DNA of 49,807 nucleotides from Marinobacterium profundum (GTDB lineage Bacteria > Pseudomonadota > Gammaproteobacteria > Pseudomonadales > Balneatricaceae), in contig NZ_BCNS01000122.1 of the NCBI RefSeq assembly GCF_001528745.1, positions 1-49,807 on the forward strand, in the 5' to 3' direction. A model generated the notes under the pieces. That model saw only the letters and a list, made by a program, of their open reading frames with translations, was not told where the DNA came from and made no database searches. Positions 26,637 to 33,679 of this stretch are shown here, in pieces (positions within the stretch are counted from its first letter, which is position 1; each line of letters begins with the position of its first letter). A program made the translations under genes and the position numbers.

Positions 26637-28937
26637 TCAGGATTGTTCGCCAACTTTTTGCTGGATACGGATGATGACGAACTCGGCGGGCTTCAGTGGT
26701 GCAAAACCGACCTGAACGATGACCTGCCCGCGGTCGATATCGCCCTGGGTCATGGTGTCGCCGAGTTTGCAGCGAACGAAATAGGCCTGGTCGGAGGTGG
26801 CACCCTGAAAAGCGCCGGCGCGGAAGAGACCGTTCATGAAGGAGCCAATATTGCCTCGCAATGATCCCCAGAGCGGTTCGTCGTTGGGTTCGAACACCGC
26901 CCACTGGATACCGTTGTAGATGCTCTGCTCGATAAAAATTGCAGTGCGGCGTACAGGCACATAGCGCCACTCAGGTGAGGCTTTGGTTGCCAGGGTGCGA
27001 CTTCCCCATATTACCGAGCTGTATCCCGGCAGGCGTCGAATGACATTGACCCCCAGGGGGTTGAGCTGATCTTGCTCCAGGTCTTCGGCCGCAAATTGTA
27101 GAGCTGCTACACCGTTCAATTGAGTCTCGACGCCGGCGGGGGCTTTCCACACGCCGCGACGGGCATCGGTGCGCGCCCAGAGACCAGCCGCCAAAGAGGA
27201 GGGTGCAATGGCCACCGTTTTTGGCGCAGTGGGATTACGGTCGGCGTCATAGGCCGGGTTCGCGACGCTGACCCAGGGGTAGTAGAGGACGGTATAGGTG
27301 GATGTCGGCAGCCCCAGCGATTTGACCGCTGCGGCCTGATCCAGCTCCAGCCCTGCGGGGGGATCCACTATGAGCATGCGATTGCGCATGGTTTCGCAGT
27401 GGGCCAGCGTTTGGGTGATGATCGGATTGGTACCGCTGGCAGGCCAGGGGTTGCCCGGCAGCACGACAATGCTGACGTCCCTGATCTTGCGCAGGGTGTT
27501 GGCATAGAAGGTGCCATATTCTGCTGCACTGGGGGCGTTGGCGACGCCGCCGGTCAATGGTACGCCCTGCTCCAGCAGTCCGAGGCTTTGTATGGGGACC
27601 AGATTGCTGATGCCCAGTTCTCGCTGACGCCCAGGGGTGGCGACGGGATTATCGGCGGCATTCATGCCGAGAATGTTGGCGAGGGCGCCGTCGGTAACCT
27701 GAATCCCCGACAGCCGCACCGCTGACGAGCCCGATGTGAAGCTGAACTGGGTTGTAGCGGCGTTATAGCTAGCGGAAAAAGCGGCCAGAGATTCACGGCC
27801 ATTGGCCTCTGCCCGCACCGCGTTTTGAATGGCCAGAGCGATGGCCGCCCCTGAGGTATCGTTGTTAGCGGTGAGGTTGAATGCGGCTGTAGCCAGGGAC
27901 AGAGTGACATTGTTGCCATCGACGCTGAGTGTCAGGCCAGTCACGCCCAGAGCGGAAACGCTGGTTGCGAAAGGCAGATCCGCGGGGGCAACGGCGGCCC
28001 CGGTGATGCGGGCGCTATCCTCGGGCCTCAGGCGCAGCAGCTCAGCAAGGCCACCGCCGAAGACCTCCACCGACGCCAGGCTTTCGTCCTCTGCGGCGGT
28101 GAGAGTGAAGCGATCCGTGGCGCCACTCCAGCTGGCGCTGAAGGTCTGGTAGGCGTCCTGTGGGCCCAGGGCCCGAATCGCTGTCTCGAGCGCGGTGGCG
28201 ATATCATCAGGATTGTCGCCGGGAGAGACGGTTACCGAGATCTGCTCGGTCTGCAGGCCGTTGATGGCGAGGTTCATCAGCATCGGGTTGCCGCTGGCGG
28301 CGGCAAAGGGATTCGGGTCCGGCAGGGCACCGCCGATAAGGGAGGCCGCCTGATAATTGGCGGCTACTGCAGCGCCCAGTGCAACAGACACCAGGCTGGA
28401 TGAACTGTTGATCCGGGTCAGAGCGTAGTCAGGCGAACCGGTATTCATCGAAAGATCGGTGAATATCTCATCTACGACCAGTTCGCCGTCTTCGCGATGC
28501 CCCACCACCAGATCGAACAACTCGGCATCGGCATCCGGCTTTATAATCTGCACGAAGATGTCATTGCCCCAGTCGCCGACATTTTTGGCACTGATTGCCA
28601 GACCGCCATTAGCGAGAGGACCTCCGCCCGCGACACCCTGGCCGTTAATACCCAGAGTGGCGGGGGCGGAGCCTTCACCGGTCAGGCGGCAGATAAAAGC
28701 GGCGCCGCCTCCATTGAGATAAAAGGCCTGTACGGCCAGCCCCATAGTGTCATCGGCACCGGTGACGCCGCCGAAGTCGCGTACATAATCGTCGAATTTG
28801 CCTATTAAAATGGCGCCCGACGGCCCTCGGGAGGAGGCTCCGACGAACGCGGTGACGGACGTAGAAACGCCTTCAATGGGCCTTGCGCCACTGGGGATTT
28901 CTTCGATATAGACGCCGGGGTGAAGATAGCTTGCCAT
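26637..28937 (-). CDS. eCIS contractile sheath protein (large, with duplicated insert)
   Basis: 766 residues. The N-terminus YLHPGVYIEEIPSGARPIEG and VTAFVGASSRGP, and the C-terminus IRRLPGYSSVIWGSRTLATK, RTAIFIEQSIYNGIQWAVFE, FAPLKPAEFVIIRIQQK are the standard phage-sheath core. Between about 230 and 435 lies an insert made of two similar ~90-residue units, each with FSASW/FSASY, a strand pair, then AELLRLRPEDSA or ANILGMNAADN, like DUF3383-type phage domains. A SD AGGAG sits 7 nt before the ATG. It is the first gene of the operon and the only sheath gene. Confidence 0.9.
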   Translation of the reverse strand: MASYLHPGVYIEEIPSGARPIEGVSTSVTAFVGASSRGPSGAILIGKFDDYVRDFGGVTGADDTMGLAVQAFYLNGGGAAFICRLTGEGSAPATLGINGQGVAGGGPLANGGLAISAKNVGDWGNDIFVQIIKPDADAELFDLVVGHREDGELVVDEIFTDLSMNTGSPDYALTRINSSSSLVSVALGAAVAANYQAASLIGGALPDPNPFAAASGNPMLMNLAINGLQTEQISVTVSPGDNPDDIATALETAIRALGPQDAYQTFSASWSGATDRFTLTAAEDESLASVEVFGGGLAELLRLRPEDSARITGAAVAPADLPFATSVSALGVTGLTLSVDGNNVTLSLATAAFNLTANNDTSGAAIALAIQNAVRAEANGRESLAAFSASYNAATTQFSFTSGSSAVRLSGIQVTDGALANILGMNAADNPVATPGRQRELGISNLVPIQSLGLLEQGVPLTGGVANAPSAAEYGTFYANTLRKIRDVSIVVLPGNPWPASGTNPIITQTLAHCETMRNRMLIVDPPAGLELDQAAAVKSLGLPTSTYTVLYYPWVSVANPAYDADRNPTAPKTVAIAPSSLAAGLWARTDARRGVWKAPAGVETQLNGVAALQFAAEDLEQDQLNPLGVNVIRRLPGYSSVIWGSRTLATKASPEWRYVPVRRTAIFIEQSIYNGIQWAVFEPNDEPLWGSLRGNIGSFMNGLFRAGAFQGATSDQAYFVRCKLGDTMTQGDIDRGQVIVQVGFAPLKPAEFVIIRIQQKVGEQS

Positions 28938-29345
28938 GCTCAGACTCCTGAATGTGAAGTCCAGGTGAAGTCGGCAAGCGAGCGGGTGCGAGACCGCAGG
29001 GCTTCCCAGTTTCCCCTGAATCCTGACTCCCTTTACTGCAACAGCGGGCGGGTTTCTAACGCTTGTTTTAACTTAGCTCAGCCAGTGGGGAGGCCAAGAT
29101 GAGATTCTTGCACGGTGTTTGGCAATGTGGGTGAATAGGTTTTGATGATAGTTACTAGTGATTATTTATTGATCTGTTGTTGATGTTCGATTCTGGAAAG
29201 TTGTTGTTAGTCGGAGTCAGTTTCCATTCTGCTTGTCGCGCCACTGCTACATATTGTGTGATATTAAATTTAACTATCATGCTGGTGATATTGACTGAAT
29301 TATGGCTATCGTGTCGGTCGTATTGTCAGGATTTGCAGCGGTACT
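28938..29345 (-). promoter_or_regulatory. Upstream region of the eCIS operon
   Basis: About 400 bp separate the sheath start from the truncated dctM homology. Its distal half (about 29130-29310) is noticeably A+T-rich compared with the GC-rich genes on both sides. This must contain the operon promoter, but no strong sigma-70 or sigma-54 pair stood out, and no operator repeat was recognised. The 5' UTR is probably long. Confidence 0.35.
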
Positions 29346-30128
29346 CATGAACTGTTCCTTGCAGGTGTTATCCCGGGGATTCTGGGGGGCGGCATGATGA
29401 TGGGGCTCGCCTATTACCTGGCGGTGCGCTATGACTTCCCGCGCGAAGAGGCCTTCAGCCTTCGCATGCTCTGGGAGAAATTCCGTGCCGCGAGCTGGGC
29501 GCTGATGCTGCCAGTCATCATTTTGGGGGGGATATTCGGTGGTATCGTAACGGCGACGGAGGGGGCTGGACTGGCGGTGGTCGCGGCGCTCTTTATCGGC
29601 TTCGTCGTTTATCGCGAGCTGACGCTGCAGCACCTCTATAAATGCATGGTCAGGGCATCGGTTCAAACGGCAGCGGTTATGCTGCTGGTAGCGGCCTCGG
29701 CATTGCTGGGCCTCTACCTGACCGAAGCGAGGCTGCCACAGCAGATGGCACAGGCCATTCTTGGACTGACCGACAGCCCGGTTGTTGTGCTGATGCTGCT
29801 CAACTTGCTGTTTCTGGTACTGGGCATGTTTCTGCACGGGGCGGCGGCCATCATTCTGGTGGTACCCATGGTGCTGCCGCTAGTGCATCAGTTTGGCATC
29901 GACCCGATCCATTTCGGTCTAATTGTGACACTGAACCTGGCCATTGGTCAGCAGACGCCACCAGTGGCCAGTGTACTGGCGACATCCTGCGCTATCGCTA
30001 AGATAGATATCTGGACCACGACGCGCGCCAACTTGCCGTTCATTGGCGTGCTGGTGGCGCTGCTAATGCTGGTGACTTATGTGCCGAGTGTTTCGCTGGG
30101 GCTGGTAAATTGGGTCTACGGAAGCTAA
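29346..30128 (+). pseudogene. 5'-truncated TRAP transporter large permease (DctM) remnant
   Basis: The frame from about 29346 (ELFLAGVIPGILGGG) to the stop at 30128 encodes the C-terminal ~60% of a DctM permease: TATEGAGLAVVAALFIG, MFLHGAAAIILVVPMVLP and NLAIGQQTPPVASVLATSCA are family hallmarks. A complete DctM has about 425 residues; this part has about 260 and lacks the N-terminal half. Upstream of the homology the frame is closed by a stop at 29292 and shows no DctM similarity. No small permease or solute receptor gene is nearby. It is likely a nonfunctional fragment marking a rearrangement at the edge of the eCIS operon. Confidence 0.8.
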
Positions 30129-30160
30129 GCGTAAATCATCTGGCTTGAGGCTTTCACTCT

Positions 30161-30192
30161 GGGGTGCCGAGGACCTTATACCTCGGTATCCC
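30161..30192 (+). terminator. Strong hairpin downstream of the dctM remnant
   Basis: GGGGTGCCGAGG (30161-30172) pairs with CCTCGGTATCCC (30181-30192) with GU pairs, giving a 12-bp stem and 8-nt loop 33 nt after the dctM stop. There is no T tract, so it may be a leftover terminator or a stability element. The surrounding stretch 30193-30367 holds nothing I can assign. Confidence 0.4.
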
Positions 30193-30367
30193 TGGAGGCT
30201 CTATCAAATCACTTTAAAGGCAAAAGACTGGCGTAGCCACTGCAAGTGCAGTCAGCTTGAGTTGGGAACTGCCTGTTGAGTGGGCGTCTGTTATTACGAA
30301 TATTCAAAGCGGATTGGCCAAGGTCGGCTCTGTATGCAAAGCCACGAGGCTGAAAAGGACTTGGCTA

Positions 30368-30547
30368 TCAGCCTGCGAGGATCCAGGGATTCTTGCGGGC
30401 GGCTCTGGCCGTTGCGCGCTGTACCGGGCTCATCTGGGCATCATTGTGTTCAAGCGTGCGTTGCAAAAATGCTTTTCGTGTTGCCAGATGGGACTGACGG
30501 ATCAGTCCGAGGTATCGCGCTAGTTGTATCAGTCGGGTGCTTATCAT
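30368..30547 (-). CDS. Small basic protein of 59 residues, unknown function
   Basis: A 59-residue minus-strand frame too short for the usual cutoff: MISTRLIQLARYLGLIRQSH, then LATRKAFLQRTLEHNDAQMS and PVQRATARAARKNPWILAG. GAGG lies 8 nt before the ATG. Composition (Arg, Lys, Gln, Ala, amphipathic helices) is protein-like rather than random, and it fills an otherwise empty gap. I know no family for it. It could be a real small DNA- or membrane-associated protein, or chance. Confidence 0.45.
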   Translation of the reverse strand: MISTRLIQLARYLGLIRQSHLATRKAFLQRTLEHNDAQMSPVQRATARAARKNPWILAG

Positions 30548-30744
30548 TGTCCTTGCCTCTGGTTCGCTGAATCGACAGGGCTCGATTCCAGGGCGGATCC
30601 GCTCGCCTCTGTGGTAACTATTACGCTATTCGCTCTGATTAGGATCACCGCAGCAGCAAGGTAATCCCCCTATGGCTGGCAGTTATAGCGCGGCTGTCTG
30701 AAACGGCGCTGAAATTAAGAGGGTGTTCTGTGTAGTTTAGAAAG

Positions 30745-30784
30745 GCCCTTGCCCGGCGTGACGGGGCGGGCAAGGGCTTGTTTT
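30745..30784. terminator. Bidirectional intrinsic terminator
   Basis: GCCCTTGCCC (30745-30754) and GGGCAAGGGC (30768-30777) form a perfect 10-bp GC-rich stem with a 13-nt loop. Plus-strand reading ends in TTGTTTT; minus-strand reading ends in CTTTCT, directly after the stop of the membrane-protein gene. It should therefore end that minus-strand operon and also block readthrough from the left. Confidence 0.8.
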
Positions 30785-32162
30785 AAACCTCCCAGCTGGC
30801 AAAGCGTCGGCGCAGGAGCAGCAATCGCGGGCGGATGCGGCCGCCACCGGATTCCAGCACTGAGGCGATTACGATGGCGAGCATGCCAAGCACGGCCAGG
30901 CTGATCCAGCCGCTGAGGTCAAACACCTGCATCATCTGGTACAGCTGATAGATCAGGCTGACTGCGGCCAGCACCAGGCCGGTGCCAAATAGTGCCAGCT
31001 GGCGATAATGGCGGCCGATCAGGGCCAGTATCAAGCCGATAGCCAGACTCGTTAAGGAGGTGGCCAGTCCTTCGAACAGGACAAAGTTGACGATCAATCC
31101 CAGGGACAGCATCAGCATGGCCATTAAACGGTAGAGCGCGGGAGCCATTTGGGCCCGGTGCGATACTTCGTACAGCAAGGCTGCGCTGATCAGTGCTGCC
31201 AGCTGCAGCATCAGGGATTCTGTGAGGATGCCTTCCAGCAGCAATACGCTGCCCACGCCGATCATTGGGGTGAGCAGACCGCTGCAGACTTCCAGCAACC
31301 CTCGCATGATTGACTGGCCCGGCAGTCGCAGGCTGATCTGACGCGCCGCCAGGAAGAGTATCACCAGGCTACTGCTAAACAGGAAAGCATCGGTATCGTA
31401 GAACCAGAGGCTACGTCCGACCAGTACGACCAGCGGCAGGTATAGCAGTGCTCGCGCGATCAGTCCGTCGGGTGTGCGGGCAGCGATACTCTGCTGTTGC
31501 GTTTTTTCATTGTTCAGCAACATCAGCAGAGCCAGTGGCAAGCTGAGGGCCGACAAGTACAACGGATCGCGCAGCGGAATCAGCAGCAGGGCGTTGGACA
31601 GCATAAACATGATGCTCAGGTGTGTGCTCAAAACCCGGGCTAGGGTACGAAACCCCAGTAGCATGACCGGTATCAGCGCGGCGACCGCCAGCGCAACCGT
31701 TAAGACGGTGGCAGTGGGGGAGTCGAGTTGCCAGAGCGCATAGTCCGGCTGGCTGAGGCTGCGCTGGGGGCCAAATGCCGAGTACACAAAGGCGCCCAGA
31801 ATGGCAAAGTTGGCGGGTACCGAGGTCAGTGCCAGGGTGACCAGCAGGCGAGCACCCTTGGCTTCCTGTAGCCAGTGGCCGCTGACAAGTCCGACACCGC
31901 AGAGCAGCAGGCTGTGGCCAAGCAGCATGGCGTAGCGCAGCAAGTCGTTACCGTCCTGCCAGCCTTGCACCAGGAAACTGTACATGGCCACCAGCAGTGC
32001 CGTGGCGCCGGCCATGCGCAGTAGCTGGGGCAGGCGTTGCATCAGTGGTGTGGCGGTGATCGGGCCTGGGTTCGAGTCGGCGTTATCAGAACCGGTCGCT
32101 GAGTCGGACATCGCCATAGCGGGTGTTGCGGCCGGCAGCCAGGGATCGGGATGCTGATTCAT
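30783..32162 (-). CDS. Polytopic inner-membrane protein, partner of a PspA-like protein
   Basis: 459 residues with roughly a dozen hydrophobic segments (for example LLRYAMLLGHSLLLCGVGLV, TVLTVALAVAALIPVMLLGF, LAVLGMLAIVIASVLESGGG) after a ~45-residue hydrophilic N-terminus. No transporter motif is recognisable. It overlaps the PspA-like gene by ATGA (32159-32162), so the two are translationally coupled. A membrane-stress or envelope role is inferred only from that pairing. Confidence 0.6.
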   Translation of the reverse strand: MNQHPDPWLPAATPAMAMSDSATGSDNADSNPGPITATPLMQRLPQLLRMAGATALLVAMYSFLVQGWQDGNDLLRYAMLLGHSLLLCGVGLVSGHWLQEAKGARLLVTLALTSVPANFAILGAFVYSAFGPQRSLSQPDYALWQLDSPTATVLTVALAVAALIPVMLLGFRTLARVLSTHLSIMFMLSNALLLIPLRDPLYLSALSLPLALLMLLNNEKTQQQSIAARTPDGLIARALLYLPLVVLVGRSLWFYDTDAFLFSSSLVILFLAARQISLRLPGQSIMRGLLEVCSGLLTPMIGVGSVLLLEGILTESLMLQLAALISAALLYEVSHRAQMAPALYRLMAMLMLSLGLIVNFVLFEGLATSLTSLAIGLILALIGRHYRQLALFGTGLVLAAVSLIYQLYQMMQVFDLSGWISLAVLGMLAIVIASVLESGGGRIRPRLLLLRRRFASWEV

Positions 32163-32806
32163 TTTGCGTTCTCCTGCAGCAAGGCATCGAGTTCGGCGCG
32201 CAGGCGGGCATCGTGCTCCTCGCGGCTGAAGGCTTGGTCGAGGTTGTCCTCCAGGCTGGTATCGCCAATGCGAAGTTCCTGCTCGCTAAGTCGTACGTCC
32301 CAGCGCTCAAAACTGGTTTCCAGATCACGCAGCGAGCTTTCGCTGTCTGGCGCTGTGGCGACGCGGGCCGCGGTTCCGCTCTGGCGGGCACGCATGATCG
32401 AGTGACGATTGCTCAGTGCGTGCAGGCGGGCTTCGCTGTCGGCGACATCACGGGACAAGCGGACTGCCGACTGGCGGTAACTGACCTGCCCCCGGGCCAG
32501 TTGCTCGGCCTGGGTTCTGCATTGCTGGCGGCGCTCGATACAAGCCAGTGCTCGGGTGGGGTCTGTGCTGGCACAGCTTTTGGCGCGTTCCGCCCAAAGC
32601 TGCTCATCCTCGTGCAAAGCGGCTATGCGCGATTGCAGTTGAGCCTCTTCGCGTTGCATCTGATTCAGCCGTGCCCGGGCCTGGGCCACTTTGTGACGCA
32701 TTTCATCAATGCTGGTTTGCACAACGGCTTCGTGGTCCTCGATTTCACCGACAATGCCATCCAGGCGGGCTATAAAGGTAGTGGACAAGCGCTTGATAAA
32801 TGACAT
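32159..32806 (-). CDS. PspA/IM30-like phage-shock protein
   Basis: 215 residues, almost entirely long alpha-helix and coiled coil: FIKRLSTTFIARLDGIVGEI, EAVVQTSIDEMRHKVAQARA, RLNQMQREEAQLQSRIAALH. This is the PspA/IM30 (ESCRT-III-like) architecture used to bind and stabilise stressed inner membranes. It lacks pspB, pspC or pspF beside it; instead it is paired with a polytopic membrane protein and diverges from an HTH regulator that may control it. Confidence 0.75.
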   Translation of the reverse strand: MSFIKRLSTTFIARLDGIVGEIEDHEAVVQTSIDEMRHKVAQARARLNQMQREEAQLQSRIAALHEDEQLWAERAKSCASTDPTRALACIERRQQCRTQAEQLARGQVSYRQSAVRLSRDVADSEARLHALSNRHSIMRARQSGTAARVATAPDSESSLRDLETSFERWDVRLSEQELRIGDTSLEDNLDQAFSREEHDARLRAELDALLQENAK

Positions 32807-32900
32807 GGTGCAGGGCTCCGGCTATGGGTTCGAAGCCATTCTTTGCCTGAATTGCGGATTAATAAACCGTCTTATGGAAAGCACTGTTTTGATCACCGTA

Positions 32901-32921
32901 AAGTATACTTATTCGATACTT
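32901..32921. promoter_or_regulatory. Palindrome and inverted repeat, likely operator
   Basis: AAGTATACTT (32901-32910) is a perfect 10-bp palindrome, and ATACTT recurs at 32916-32921, giving an AAGTAT-N9-ATACTT inverted repeat. It lies in the 132-bp space between the divergent PspA-like and HTH-regulator genes, 18 nt before the regulator's GTG. That position suits binding and control by the HTH protein; the link is inferred. Confidence 0.5.
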
Positions 32922-32938
32922 TTTGGGTGGAGAGCGTC

Positions 32939-33673
32939 GTGGCACAGACAGAAGCAATCATCTCGACACTGAAGCGGGCGCTGCGTGCCAGTGGGCTGAC
33001 CTACGCTGATGTGGCGCGCGGGCTTGGCATGAGCGAGGCGAACGTTAAACGCCAATTCGCCACTGAGCGTTTTACGCTTGCGCGGATAGAGGATATTTGC
33101 CAGCTGATGCAGATGGATCTGTCGGAACTTTTTCAGCAGTATGAAGCGGCGCGCCAGCGCATTGTGCACCTGAGCGAAGCTCAGGAGCGGGAACTGGTGG
33201 CGGATCCACTGCTGCTGATGGTGGCGGTTTTCGTGCAGAGTCAGCTGGGCTTTGCCGATATTATCGGGCGATATGCAATCAGCGAAAGCGAATGTATTCG
33301 TTGCCTGGCGAAGCTCGACCGGCTGCATATTATTGACCTGCTGCCCCGCAACCGTATCAAGCTTCGGATCGACGAGCACTTCAGCTGGATCCCGGGTGGG
33401 CCTATTGAGCGCTATTTCGAGCAGGAAGTGCAGCAGCAGTTTCTGCGCGGCAGTTTTCGAAAATCTGGCGGTACGCGGCTGTTTTGCACTGGCATGCTGA
33501 GTGAGCATTCACGTCAGCTGATTAGCCGCAGGCTACAGGCGCTGAGCCAGGAAATCGCTGATCTGCAGCGCCAGGATGCCAGCCGCCCGCTGGCTGAACG
33601 CCATAATACCGGGGTGCTGCTGGCGTTACGAGAGTGGGAGTTCTCCGCCTCCCAGCCATTTCTGCGAAAGTAG
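32939..33673 (+). CDS. Helix-turn-helix transcriptional regulator (XRE-like)
   Basis: A 244-residue protein starting at a GTG that is preceded by GGAGAG (32929-32934); an upstream frame beginning at 32843 would swallow the ribosome-binding and operator region and was rejected. Residues 8-70 form a classic Cro/XRE-type HTH (LRASGLTYADVARGLGMSEA, NVKRQFATERFTLARIEDIC). The remainder is helical and may bind a ligand or oligomerise (ESECIRCLAKLDRLHIIDLL). It is divergent from the pspA-like operon. Confidence 0.75.
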   Translation: MAQTEAIISTLKRALRASGLTYADVARGLGMSEANVKRQFATERFTLARIEDICQLMQMDLSELFQQYEAARQRIVHLSEAQERELVADPLLLMVAVFVQSQLGFADIIGRYAISESECIRCLAKLDRLHIIDLLPRNRIKLRIDEHFSWIPGGPIERYFEQEVQQQFLRGSFRKSGGTRLFCTGMLSEHSRQLISRRLQALSQEIADLQRQDASRPLAERHNTGVLLALREWEFSASQPFLRK

Positions 33674-33679
33674 TTTTAA

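Noticed and set aside
3474-28937. Interpretation as a prophage
   Set aside because: Tail-type genes only; no capsid, portal, terminase, integrase or lysis genes, while the eCIS markers DUF4157, DUF4255 and AAA+ ATPase are present.
29277-29837. Minus-strand frame antisense to the dctM remnant
   Set aside because: Gln/His-rich sequence typical of the complement of a hydrophobic membrane protein; no start signal or family.
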